Origin: Spirosoma rhododendri
GTDB taxonomy: Bacteria; Bacteroidota; Bacteroidia; Cytophagales; Spirosomataceae
DNA length: 64,000 nt
NCBI RefSeq assembly: GCF_012849055.1
Contig: NZ_CP051677.1
Coordinates: 2,246,501 to 2,310,500, forward strand
Direction of reading: 5' to 3'
The notes beneath the pieces are model-generated. The model was not told where the DNA came from, searched no databases, and worked only from the letters and a program-made list of their open reading frames with translations. Positions 40,557 to 48,869 of this stretch are shown here, in pieces. The position numbers were made by a program, and so were the translations under genes. Each line of letters opens with the position of its first letter. The first letter of the stretch is position 1.

Positions 40557-42977
40557 TTACTCCGAACGGAGTGATTTGACGGGATTCATCAGGGCGGCCC
40601 GGACGCTGCGGAACGAGATAGTCAGGAAGGCAATCACCACCGCCATGGCGCCCGACAGGATAAATACCCACCACGGCATGTCGATGCGGTAGGCGAAGTC
40701 GGCCAGCCACCGGCTCATCATGTACCACGCAACGGGCGACGCAACCACAATCGCGACCAGCACCAGCTTCAGGAAATCGCCCGCCAGCAGGGCCACGATG
40801 CTTGTGACCGACGCACCCAGCACTTTGCGCACGCCGATTTCTTTGGTCCGCTGCTCGATGCTGATGAGCGCGACGGCAAACAAACCCATGCACGACAGCA
40901 GGATGGCGATACCGGCTGCCGACGAGAAAATAGTGGATAGCCGCTGCTCTTTCTTGTACCACCGCTCCACGTTTTCATCGACAAACGAACCGACGAAGTT
41001 GTTGCGCGGGTCGACCTGATTCCAGGCCGCTTTTACGGTTTCCATCGCGCTCGTCAGGTTCTGCGGATTCACCCGAACCAGCACGTAGTCGATGCGCTGT
41101 TCCGGCAACATTTGCAGGACGATGGGTTCGGCTTTCTGGTGCAGTGAATACAGGTTGAAATCGGCAAAGACGCCCACGATCTGGTACTTCCTGCCCGAAT
41201 CGGGTTCGATGTACTTGCCCACCGGATTGGCTTCGCCCAGTCGCTTGGCCATACTTTCCGAAACCAGTATGCTCGACGTGGAATCGGTGCTGTATTGAGG
41301 GGAGAAATCGCGGCCAGCTTTGAGTTTGATACCCAGCGTTTTGAGGTAATCGAAATCGATGCGCAGCCAGTCGCAGGACACTTCGCGTTTATCATACATG
41401 AACCCAACCATCCAGCGCGACGAACTGCCGTCCAGCCCGGAGCCGATGTTCACGCCCGTTCCTGTCACCGATACGATGTTGGGCTGATTGGCCAGCCGGT
41501 CGCGCATCTGCCGGAGGGCGGTGGTGCCGTTGAGGTCGCTGCTGATCGGTACGCTGATGAGCTGTTCTTTATTCAGGCCCATTGGTCGTTGTTGCAGGTA
41601 AGTTACCTGCTGCCGCATGATGAGCGTACAGACGATGAGCAGACAGGCAATGGCAAATTGCGTCACGATGAGTGTATTGCGCAGTGCGCCCGGCTTGCTG
41701 ACCTTTACCTTGCCTTTCAGCACCTCAACTGCATTGAACCGGGTAACGAACCACGACGGATACCCACCAGCCACGAGTGTGATGCCCAGAAAGCCCAGCC
41801 CCGTAACGAGCAATACGGTTGGTGTCAGGAAATTCTGGATGGTCAGTGTACTGCGAAACAGTTTGTTGAATGTGGGTAGTAGCCCGTAGGCCATGCCCAG
41901 CCCCAGCAGTAGCGCGACACCCGCCAGCAGTAGCGTTTCGCCCCAGATTTGCCCGAATAGCTGCCCCCGTTTTGCCCCCAGCGACTTGCGGACGCCCACT
42001 TCCCGCGCCCGCGAAATCGACTGCGCGATGGTGAGGTTGATGAAGTTGATACAGGCGATGACCAGGATAAACAGCCCGATGGCCAGCAGGCTATACACGT
42101 ACACCCGGCTTGTGCCGTTTCCGTAAGTCGTAGCGGTGTCGAAATGGACATCCGTCAGTGGTTGCAGGAACAGGCTTTTCTGGAAACCGAGGCTATTTTT
42201 TGGGTAACCCTGTCCGGTTCGTTCGCTGACCTCCTTCGCAAAATACTTGTTCATAAACGCCTGCATCCGGTGTTGCAGCATCGCGGGCGTGTAACCGACT
42301 TTCAGCTTCACAAAAACGGTATGACTGCCATGATCCCATCTGTCTTTATTCGGCTGATAATCGCCCGCGTTTCGGCTCGAGATCAGGGCGTCGAACTGTA
42401 GCGACGAATTCTCCGGTGCGTTGCTAGTCACGCCTGTCACAGTAAAGGGCTGCCATTGTTCGTTTAGCCGCAGTTCGAGCGTTTTGCCCATCGGATTTTG
42501 GGTGCCGAACACAGCTTTTGCCATCTTCTCACTGATAACGATGTTGCTCAGGCCCGTCATGGCGGTTTTGGCGTTGCCCCGCAGCATGGGAAACGAGAAC
42601 ATCGTCAGTATATCGCTATCCACCAGCCGGACGTCCTCGCCAAACGTTTTGTCCTGCCAGCGCACGTACTTCCTGTTGTCGAACCAGCGGGTGACGCCCT
42701 CGATTTCGGGGAATTCGGCCTGCAAGGTGGGCGTGATGGGGAAAGGCATCGTCGCGCTGGGATTTGGGGTACCGTCGCGGTTCGTTTCCAGGAAGTTGAG
42801 CCGGAAAATACGGTCGGCATCAGCGTGGAACCGGTCGTAGGAAAGCTCGAACGTGGCCGTCAGAAACAGGAGTATACACGTACCAAACGCGACGGACAGC
42901 CCGACCAGATTTATGAGCGTATGCGTCCGGTTTTTCCAGAGCGTTCGCAGGGCGATTTTGAGGTAATTGCGGAGCAT
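40557..42977 (-). CDS. ABC transporter permease, FtsX/MacB type (paralog F)
   Basis: The product is 806 residues from the ATG at 42977 (MLRNYLKIALRTLWKNRTHT), the start that aligns with its paralogs. The frame stays open to 43100, but that part overlaps the divergent gene at 43024. The plan is TM, MacB_PCD, FtsX with SRAREVGVRKSLGAKRGQL, a second half (LRNTLIVTQFAIACLLIVCT) and a last FtsX with TKEIGVRKVLGASVTSIVAL. It ends NPVKSLRSE. It is the first gene of the F-E operon. The promoter of the divergent Uma2-like gene overlaps its first codons. Confidence 0.94.
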   Translation of the reverse strand: MLRNYLKIALRTLWKNRTHTLINLVGLSVAFGTCILLFLTATFELSYDRFHADADRIFRLNFLETNRDGTPNPSATMPFPITPTLQAEFPEIEGVTRWFDNRKYVRWQDKTFGEDVRLVDSDILTMFSFPMLRGNAKTAMTGLSNIVISEKMAKAVFGTQNPMGKTLELRLNEQWQPFTVTGVTSNAPENSSLQFDALISSRNAGDYQPNKDRWDHGSHTVFVKLKVGYTPAMLQHRMQAFMNKYFAKEVSERTGQGYPKNSLGFQKSLFLQPLTDVHFDTATTYGNGTSRVYVYSLLAIGLFILVIACINFINLTIAQSISRAREVGVRKSLGAKRGQLFGQIWGETLLLAGVALLLGLGMAYGLLPTFNKLFRSTLTIQNFLTPTVLLVTGLGFLGITLVAGGYPSWFVTRFNAVEVLKGKVKVSKPGALRNTLIVTQFAIACLLIVCTLIMRQQVTYLQQRPMGLNKEQLISVPISSDLNGTTALRQMRDRLANQPNIVSVTGTGVNIGSGLDGSSSRWMVGFMYDKREVSCDWLRIDFDYLKTLGIKLKAGRDFSPQYSTDSTSSILVSESMAKRLGEANPVGKYIEPDSGRKYQIVGVFADFNLYSLHQKAEPIVLQMLPEQRIDYVLVRVNPQNLTSAMETVKAAWNQVDPRNNFVGSFVDENVERWYKKEQRLSTIFSSAAGIAILLSCMGLFAVALISIEQRTKEIGVRKVLGASVTSIVALLAGDFLKLVLVAIVVASPVAWYMMSRWLADFAYRIDMPWWVFILSGAMAVVIAFLTISFRSVRAALMNPVKSLRSE

Positions 42978-42996
42978 GGACTTTTGGTTAACTTTG
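42967..42996 (+). promoter_or_regulatory. Bacteroidota-type promoter of the Uma2-like gene
   Basis: TTG, 19 nt, TAACTTTG fits the -33/-7 consensus, 27 nt before the ATG at 43024. It overlaps the start of the divergent permease F gene, so the two may interfere with each other. Confidence 0.65.
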
Positions 42997-43023
42997 AGAA
43001 GAAGCGTACTTTTTCTGTTGACT

Positions 43024-43473
43024 ATGAAAGAATATCCACCGCCAAGATCCCTACAGTATCTTGTTCTGGAGGATAAGATGGGCGTCAATGCCCCCATCAT
43101 TCACCAGAGCGTTATTGCCCGACTCACCGCCGGATTATACCCGCTCTATCAGTCTGGTCGGATCCCATTCGAACCTCTGCCGGAAACGATGCTTACCGAG
43201 GGGTATGCCAGTCCAGTACCAGATTTAATTCTCTACGATCACTCCAATGAGCAGACGCGTCTTATCGTCGAAGTATGCCAGAAAAGTGGCCTCAAACACG
43301 ATACAGGCAAAGTGATCAAGCTGATTGAAGACGAAGCCTATGGTATCCTTGAAGGGTTTATTTACAATTACAAAACCGGTCAATGGCTGCGCTACCGCAA
43401 AGGCGACGGTGGCCTGACCACCGAATCGTCGTTTTCCGACATCCTGCAACTCGATCTCAACAGCTTTCTGTAG
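43024..43473 (+). CDS. Uma2-like / PD-(D/E)XK-superfamily-like protein
   Basis: The product is 149 residues from the ATG at 43024 (MKEYPPPRSLQYLVLEDKMG), a start supported by the promoter match just upstream. The core reads SPVPDLILYDHSNEQTRLIV, EVCQKSGLKHDTGKVIKLIE and EAYGILEGFIYNYKTGQWLR. The PD...EV..K pattern and the length suggest a restriction-endonuclease-like fold related to Uma2 proteins. In that family activity is largely unproven. It ends 6 bp from the convergent secreted-protein gene. Confidence 0.7.
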   Translation: MKEYPPPRSLQYLVLEDKMGVNAPIIHQSVIARLTAGLYPLYQSGRIPFEPLPETMLTEGYASPVPDLILYDHSNEQTRLIVEVCQKSGLKHDTGKVIKLIEDEAYGILEGFIYNYKTGQWLRYRKGDGGLTTESSFSDILQLDLNSFL

Positions 43474-43479
43474 ATAGAG

Positions 43480-44007
43480 CTATTTCACCTTCACTTCGTT
43501 GCCTTCGCCCGCTTTTACCGTAAACGGCAGTCGCATCTGCTGCACGCCATTCTGCCAGTATTCGTACTGATACTCGCCCGGTAGTAGCGTCAGCGTGCGG
43601 GGAAAACGACCCTTGTTTTTCGGTGCGTCGAACTCCTCGGTAATAGTCGTGGGGCCGCTAACCATCAGCTTTACACGCCCCTCACATGTCGGGCAGACGA
43701 ACGTTACGGGTACTTCGCCGGTAGCGTTTATAGCCGCTTCCGGACGATGCGGAGCGGGCGGATTCTCGCCCAGCCCCAGTGAGTCGAGCACCCGATTTTT
43801 GATGGCTTCTTTCTGGGTTTTGTTCAGGCCCCGCACGTCGAACGTCCGGTTGTAGGCGAACTCCCGTCCGTTGCGCTGCCCGTTGATCTGAATAGACAGC
43901 GTTTTGTCGGTGTCGTTGATGCTGGAATGCGTACTCGAATAGGTCGACGTTTGCGCCGTTGCGGCAAAAGAGATACCAAGCAGTAGAGCGAGGAAGAGCG
44001 GTTTCAT
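43480..44007 (-). CDS. Secreted protein with CPTC motif, unknown function
   Basis: The 175-residue product has a signal peptide (MKPLFLALLLGISFAATAQT). A Ser/Thr-rich start is followed by a region like a self-reference 'DKTLSIQINGQRNGREFAYN', a Pro/Ala linker (GENPPAPHRPEAAI), the FVCPTCEGRVKLMV stretch with a CxxC, and a beta-rich end (LTLLPGEYQYEYWQNGVQQM). No family is recognised. The CxxC may bind a metal or form a disulfide. It lies downstream of the ATPase gene on the same strand but is separated from it by a 263-bp repeat module. Confidence 0.75.
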   Translation of the reverse strand: MKPLFLALLLGISFAATAQTSTYSSTHSSINDTDKTLSIQINGQRNGREFAYNRTFDVRGLNKTQKEAIKNRVLDSLGLGENPPAPHRPEAAINATGEVPVTFVCPTCEGRVKLMVSGPTTITEEFDAPKNKGRFPRTLTLLPGEYQYEYWQNGVQQMRLPFTVKAGEGNEVKVK

Positions 44008-44273
44008 AGTAATTATGTTTGTGGCGTCTTGAACTGTGATTTGTTTGATTTTCTTGAACTGTGATTCGTTTGATTACGCTGATAGGTTATGATTTTCTTT
44101 TTCTTTGAATTAGCGAAATCTGAGTAATCATTATTAATCATAGTTCAAGATTGTCTGCACTGTGATTAATAACGATTACTCAGATAGACTGTGATTTTTC
44201 TTTTTCCAGAATCAGCGAAATCAGATAATCAAAAAAATCACAGTTCAAGACAGTTCAAAACAATCAGCGGTCA
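44008..44273. repeat. AT-rich intergenic repeat module (copy 1)
   Basis: The region holds several copies of TTGAACTGTGATT-type and AATCAGCGAAATC-type units in both orientations, e.g. CTTGAACTGTGATT near its start and AATCACAGTTCAAG near its end. It ends with TTCAAAACAATCAGCGGTCA (44254-44273), whose last three bases are the stop codon of the ATPase gene. The same 20 bases end copy 2. I recall this kind of repeat as widespread between Cytophagales genes. Confidence 0.75.
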
Positions 44274-44948
44274 GACGTGGAAATTTTCTGTTACTACTTT
44301 GCCGTCGAACAGGTTGACAATCCGGTGAGCAAAACCCGCGTCGTAGGGGGAGTGAGTAACCATAATAATTGTCGTGCCTTCGTCATTCAGTTCGCCCAAA
44401 AGTTTCATCACTTCCTCCCCATTTTTTGAGTCGAGGTTACCCGTCGGTTCGTCGGCCAAGATTAGCTTGGGTTTGGCAACGACAGCCCGCGCAATCGCCG
44501 TACGCTGCTGCTGACCGCCCGACAGTTGCTGCGGAAAGTGATTCCGTCGGTGCATAATGCTCATCCGTTCCAGCACCTCCTCAACACGCTGTTTGCGCTC
44601 GTCGGCGGGCGTTTTCAGGTACAGAAGCGGTAGTTCAACGTTCTCATAGACAGTTAGTTCATCGATCAGGTTGAAGCTTTGGAATACAAACCCGATGCTG
44701 CCCTTTCGCAATTGGGCCCGTTGCCGTTCGGTCATTTTGGCGACCTCCGTGCCGTAAAAGTTGTAGTCGCCTTCGCTCGGATTGTCGAGCAGGCCGAGAA
44801 TCGTTAACAACGTAGATTTGCCACAGCCCGAAGGTCCCATAATGGCAACGAATTCGCCATCTTTCACCGACATGGATATGCCATTCAACGCTGTCGTCTC
44901 GACTTCTTCGGTAGTGAAAAATTTCTGTAGGTTGACGATTTGGATCAT
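44271..44948 (-). CDS. ABC transporter ATP-binding protein, MacB/LolD type
   Basis: The 225-residue product has Walker A at 38-46 (GPSGCGKST), the Q-loop in FVFQSFNLIDELTV, signature LSGGQQQR (142-149), Walker B LILADEPTG and H-loop MVTHSPYDA. Length and motifs fit ATPases that drive FtsX/MacB-type permeases for lipoprotein, peptide or drug export. It has no membrane domain, so the nearby permeases (F and E, and perhaps A, C, D) are the likely partners. The HlyD adaptor gene lies 278 bp upstream on the same strand, separated by a repeat module. Confidence 0.96.
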   Translation of the reverse strand: MIQIVNLQKFFTTEEVETTALNGISMSVKDGEFVAIMGPSGCGKSTLLTILGLLDNPSEGDYNFYGTEVAKMTERQRAQLRKGSIGFVFQSFNLIDELTVYENVELPLLYLKTPADERKQRVEEVLERMSIMHRRNHFPQQLSGGQQQRTAIARAVVAKPKLILADEPTGNLDSKNGEEVMKLLGELNDEGTTIIMVTHSPYDAGFAHRIVNLFDGKVVTENFHV

Positions 44949-45229
44949 TGTCTTGAACTGTGATTTTTATGGTTGTCTTGAACTGTGATTATCTTGAACC
45001 GCCGGGCGGCCCCGTGTGATTTATTTGATTGCTTTGATAGGCTGTGATTTTTTCTTTTAATCAGCGAAATCACATAATCAGTTGTAATCATAGTTCAGAA
45101 AGTTTTGAACTGTGATTTTAGATGATTGCTTTGATAGACCATGATTTTTTCTTTTTCTGAAATCAGCGGAATCAAATAATCAGACGAATCATACGGGGCC
45201 GCCCGGCGGTTCAAAACAATCAGCGGTCA
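44949..45229. repeat. AT-rich intergenic repeat module (copy 2), with an inner element bounded by GC-rich inverted repeats
   Basis: It is made of the same TTGAACTGTGATT and AATCAGCGAAATC units as copy 1. A 221-bp piece is bounded by perfect 22-bp inverted repeats TTGAACCGCCGGGCGGCCCCGT (44994-45015 and 45193-45214), which extend 6 more bases with one mismatch. Copy 2 ends in the same 20 bases as copy 1 (45210-45229), again running into the stop codon of the gene beside it, here the HlyD gene. Confidence 0.75.
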
Positions 45230-46474
45230 AAAATTAAGTACTTCATTCTCTCCGAAATTCTCATACGAACTGGTGATGACCTGATCGCCGGATTCGAGAC
45301 CCGACAGCACCTCGTAGAATTCGGGATTTTTGCGGCCTAGCGTGATATTGCGCTTCATGGCCCGTTTGCCTGTCTTGTCCACGACGTACACCCAGTTGCC
45401 GCCCGTGTCGGAGAAGAAACCGCCCACCGGCAGCAGCGTGGCCTTGGCCGCTTTGCCCAGTTCCAATTGTATCGGCGACGATTGGCCACGCTTGATGCCT
45501 TCGGGAGCCCCTTGCGGGAAAATCATGTCGACCTCGAACCGGCCGCTTTTTACTTCGGGGTACACCCGGCTGATGCTTAGCGGGAAAGTCTTGCCGTTGA
45601 ACTCGAAGGAACCGTTCAGGCCCGTAAAGACCCGGCTGATGTAATGTTCATCGACCCCGACGCGCATTTTGAAGCCGTTCATGTCGTCGATTTGCCCGAT
45701 ATTCTGTCCCCGGTTGATATTCGATCCCACTTCGACGTCGATACTCGATAGCTGACCAGATACGGGTGCTTTCACCACCAGGTTGTCGAGCGTTTGCTGC
45801 CAGAGAGCCACGTTGCGCTGTGTCCGGTTGAGCGTGCCTTCGAGCTGTTTGATCTGAATTTTGGCGTTGTCTTCCTGATACTTCTGCGACTCCATGTCGA
45901 TTTTCCGTTGACCCACTAGCCGTTCGTAGGCCCGTTTGGCTTTCAGGAAATCTTCCTCCGACACCACTTTATCTTTGTAGAGTTTGCTCTGCCGATCGTA
46001 TGTGTCTTTGGCCTGTTCGATCTGAGCGTCGAGGTCGGCGAGGTTCTTGCGGAGCGTAAACCGTTCGATCTGAAGCCGTTGTCGGGTGTTCTGTAATTCG
46101 TTGACGAGCCGGTTTGCTTCCGTTTCCGATTGCAGAAAACTCAGTTTCAGGCTCTGATTTTCCAGCTTCAGCAGTACGTCGCCTTTGCGAACCGTGCTGC
46201 CGCCTTCCACCAGCTTCTGCGTCACGTAGCCACCTTCGATAGCGTCGAGCCGGATTGTTTTCAGCGGCTGCACCACGCCCGTTACGGCGATGAAGTCTTC
46301 GAATGGACCCGTCGAGACGGTTGACACGGTGATTTTATCCTTTTCAACATTGAGTGTTGAACGCCGGTCGGCGAAGACGAATGTATAGAGTAGCATGCTG
46401 AGCAGCAGCATACTACCCCCGGCAAGAGCGATTCGCTGACTGGTCCAGAAACGTTTTGGTAAGGCGCGATCCAT
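45227..46474 (-). CDS. HlyD/MacA-type periplasmic adaptor of ABC efflux
   Basis: The 415-residue product has one N-terminal membrane helix (~16-36). A lipoyl/biotinyl half-motif lies around GGYVTQKLVEGGSTVRKGDV. A long coiled-coil hairpin of about 115-240 follows (residues such as LQIERFTLRKNLADLDAQIE). The second lipoyl half is VKAPVSGQLSSIDVEVGSNI. A beta-barrel and C-terminal part complete it (RNITLGRKNPEFYEVLSGLE). It links an inner-membrane ABC permease to a TolC-like exit duct. Upstream are tandem TGTCCG palindromes and the best sigma-54-like promoter of the window (46547-46654). Confidence 0.94.
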   Translation of the reverse strand: MDRALPKRFWTSQRIALAGGSMLLLSMLLYTFVFADRRSTLNVEKDKITVSTVSTGPFEDFIAVTGVVQPLKTIRLDAIEGGYVTQKLVEGGSTVRKGDVLLKLENQSLKLSFLQSETEANRLVNELQNTRQRLQIERFTLRKNLADLDAQIEQAKDTYDRQSKLYKDKVVSEEDFLKAKRAYERLVGQRKIDMESQKYQEDNAKIQIKQLEGTLNRTQRNVALWQQTLDNLVVKAPVSGQLSSIDVEVGSNINRGQNIGQIDDMNGFKMRVGVDEHYISRVFTGLNGSFEFNGKTFPLSISRVYPEVKSGRFEVDMIFPQGAPEGIKRGQSSPIQLELGKAAKATLLPVGGFFSDTGGNWVYVVDKTGKRAMKRNITLGRKNPEFYEVLSGLESGDQVITSSYENFGENEVLNF

Positions 46475-46546
46475 GTGTTCAATGAGCGAATGAGTGAATG
46501 TTGAATGAGCGAATGGCTTCGCTGCTTCGTTCGCTTTAACTCATGG

Positions 46547-46562
46547 TGCCAACGCTATGCCA
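46547..46562 (-). promoter_or_regulatory. Putative sigma-54 -24/-12 promoter of the HlyD gene
   Basis: The minus strand reads TGGCATAGCGTTGGCA. GG and GC are 12 bases apart, as in TGGCAC-N5-TTGC; the one unusual base is G instead of T before GC. Initiation would fall about 60 nt before the ATG. Confidence 0.55.
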
Positions 46563-46616
46563 TTTTTGATAACTAGTTGACAGTCAAAAGGAAATGATAA
46601 TGCCTGGGCGTAAATC

Positions 46617-46654
46617 CGTCCGGTATCGGACAAATATATGTCCGCTTATAGCAA
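46617..46654. promoter_or_regulatory. Tandem TGTCCG palindromes (putative enhancer) upstream of the HlyD gene
   Basis: Site a (46617-46632) reads CGTCCG-GTAT-CGGACA. Site b (46639-46654) has a perfect left half TGTCCG and a degenerate right half. The sites are 22 bp apart and 54 bp upstream of the sigma-54-like element. Confidence 0.6.
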
Positions 46655-46691
46655 TGATCTGGTAGCATCTGATCCAATGTCCCGGCTCAAC

Positions 46692-46753
46692 CTTTCGCTC
46701 CAGACCGGCGTTCCGGTTCGCTCTTTCGCTCCGGTCCGGCGTTCCGGTTCACT
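46692..46753. repeat. 31-bp tandem duplication at the 3' end of the GT39 gene
   Basis: Two units of 31 bp (28 of 31 identical) begin CTTTCGCTCC and include CGGCGTTCCGGTTC. The second unit runs into the stop codon of the gene at 46749-48431. Part of it (GCGAACCGGAACGC on the minus strand) also appears in the linker of the sigma-54 regulator. Confidence 0.7.
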
Positions 46754-48431
46754 CTTTCACCAACAGTAGCACGTAGGGCTTCGTGGTCGATGCGCGGGTG
46801 GCGTGGTTGAGGAAAGCCGGGTCGGGCTGGGTGATGTGGTAGTAGGGAAAAACGGCCAGTTGCCGGACCTGGAAACCGTGGCGCGACAACGAATCGGCGT
46901 AGGGGGCGGAGGTGAAAACAGGTACCGTTCGGCCCGCTGCCTGCTGTCGCATTGTCGAATCGGCGTAGACGTACTGCGTCGGGCCGTCGGTGTCGAATTC
47001 GTAAGTCCACGAACTTTCACCGAACGTGTCAGACCCATACATAAACGTCTTTTGACCCGCCAGCGAAGGGGTTTTGTTGGCAAAGCGAGCCGCCATCATA
47101 CCTGCCTGATACTGCACAAACGTGCCAAAGAGAAAGACATTGACCACCACGGCCACGACGAGCATAACCCCCGTCATCCGGCCCAGCAGCGACGGCAGAT
47201 CCGTGCGCCGGAAGAGCAGCAGCGTACCAACCGCGACGACGACCAGCCCAATAAGCCCTGCCACTAGCCCGGTCGGGCGTACCAGCAGCAGCAGCGGTAT
47301 CATCAGCGCGATCAGCGCCAGGCCGATCACAAGCTGCGCGACAGACCAGCGACGCAGGTCGATGGGTTTGAGGTTAACGAGAAACTGAGCCGTCAGCACG
47401 GCGTAGAACGGGAACAGGATATTGAGGTAGTGGGGCAACTGAAACCGCGACAGCGAAAAGACTACGAACATCAGCAACCCCGACCCCAGCGACACATACT
47501 CCGGCAAGGCCCGCTGCCGCCTGACCAGCCGGCCAATTGCCTGCCCCACGCTTACGTACAGCGGCAGCGACCACGGCAGAAATGCCCACAGCAACGTATG
47601 CAGGAAGAAAAATTTGTCGCCGTCGCCTTTGATCGGGCCGGTGTTGAAGAAGCGGCCAAACTGACTGTCCCAGAAGAAAAACCGGATGCCCGACACGTTG
47701 GTACGCCCGAACACGACGGTTTCCGGGTGCTGATCGAACTGAACGTACAGGCAATACAACTCGGGCGCGGCAAATAGCATGGCGAGCAGTACGGCCGCGT
47801 ACCAGCGGGGGCGGAGCAGTTCGCGCCAGTTACCCGTAAGCAGCCAGTCGACTACCAGGCCTGCGCCGATAGTCAGCAGCACGAAGGGGCCTTTGGTCAT
47901 CATGGCGCAGCCCGTCAGCAGCGCTCCCGCCCAGAGGTGCCAGCCGGGGCCGTTGCGGTAGAGCCGGTAGAAATGGTACACCGCCCCGATAATCAGCCCC
48001 ATCAGGTAGGGTTCGGCCCGCACGTCGTTGTTCGACAGAATGGTGTGAAAGGCTGTCAGCAGCACCAGCGTGGCCACCTGCGCCACCCGCTTCGAGTACG
48101 CCAGTTGGGCGAACAGGTACGTGTAATACACCCCGCCGAGGAAGAAGAGTAACGCGGGTAATTTATAGGCAAACGAACTGACGCCAAACAGGCTATAGCT
48201 GATGGCCGTCATCCAGAACTGAAAATGCGGCTTGTCGAGCCAGTCGCGGCCGAAGACGTAAAGTCGCACCCAGTCGCCGGTTTGCACCATCGTCTTAGGA
48301 ATCGTCGCGTAGAGGGCGTCGTCGGGTTCGATAATCGGCACCAGCAACCCCGTCGCGTTGAGCGCGACACCAACAGCGATGAGGGCGTAGAACAGACGGT
48401 CGGGGAGCGGGACAGAAGAAGATGTAATCAT
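46749..48431 (-). CDS. ArnT/PMT-like family 39 glycosyltransferase, membrane protein
   Basis: The 560-residue product has about 11-12 membrane segments (e.g. FYALIAVGVALNATGLLVPI, LPALLFFLGGVYYTYLFAQL). The N-terminal catalytic loop reads IIEPDDALYATIPKTMVQTG, with acidic residues where GT39 enzymes use the lipid-linked sugar. DWLDKPHFQFWMTA and FSLSRFQLPHYLNILFPFYA match the ArnT/PMT family. A short C-terminal soluble part ends VLLLVKE. It should transfer a sugar from a polyprenyl carrier to lipid A or a surface target; the acceptor is unknown. It is monocistronic and divergent from the second SusC gene. Confidence 0.9.
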   Translation of the reverse strand: MITSSSVPLPDRLFYALIAVGVALNATGLLVPIIEPDDALYATIPKTMVQTGDWVRLYVFGRDWLDKPHFQFWMTAISYSLFGVSSFAYKLPALLFFLGGVYYTYLFAQLAYSKRVAQVATLVLLTAFHTILSNNDVRAEPYLMGLIIGAVYHFYRLYRNGPGWHLWAGALLTGCAMMTKGPFVLLTIGAGLVVDWLLTGNWRELLRPRWYAAVLLAMLFAAPELYCLYVQFDQHPETVVFGRTNVSGIRFFFWDSQFGRFFNTGPIKGDGDKFFFLHTLLWAFLPWSLPLYVSVGQAIGRLVRRQRALPEYVSLGSGLLMFVVFSLSRFQLPHYLNILFPFYAVLTAQFLVNLKPIDLRRWSVAQLVIGLALIALMIPLLLLVRPTGLVAGLIGLVVVAVGTLLLFRRTDLPSLLGRMTGVMLVVAVVVNVFLFGTFVQYQAGMMAARFANKTPSLAGQKTFMYGSDTFGESSWTYEFDTDGPTQYVYADSTMRQQAAGRTVPVFTSAPYADSLSRHGFQVRQLAVFPYYHITQPDPAFLNHATRASTTKPYVLLLVKE

Positions 48432-48869
48432 GAGGCAGTAAACCGACGGCGGCCACCGCCCCGGTCAGGCCGCAAAATTGGCAAGAAATGCACGATATGC
48501 TGCATGGCGTTGCCGCCGAAGGCGATTTTGTCTGTCGGCAACCGGAGCGGGTGTCTACACAGAAAATCTACCCATATCGGAGCGCGGGCAAGGCCGCAGA
48601 ACTGGTCTCGCCTGGCGAACTACGGATACCGACGCGAACGTAGACGTGCATCTGTTGCTGCGGGCACGGTTGCACTTAAGTAATTAGGAATATGATTTAT
48701 TGAAAGTCTGCGTTCGGTCGTTTTTGCGAATATTATTTGGGTCTAATACTATAATACCAACACTAATAGGGCATATACTGAAAAAGGATCGATAGATTAT
48801 ATGTTTGTGTTGGCTTGTACATAGTTGCCTTATCACTAAATGTATTCAATAACCTAAACAAATTACTTG
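48432..48869. other. Divergent intergenic region between GT39 gene and second susC
   Basis: This is 438 bp. The half near susC is AT-rich. A TATGTTTG -7 box lies at 48800-48807, but there is no good -33 element 19-21 nt before it. Nothing else stands out. Confidence 0.45.
48800..48807 (+). promoter_or_regulatory. Candidate -7 box of the second susC-like gene
   Basis: TATGTTTG fits TAnnTTTG and lies 62 nt before the ATG. The -33 partner is weak. Confidence 0.3.

Noticed and set aside
44008..45229. CRISPR array
   Set aside because: Repeats are of variable length, inverted as well as direct, and have no regular spacers; no cas gene is present.
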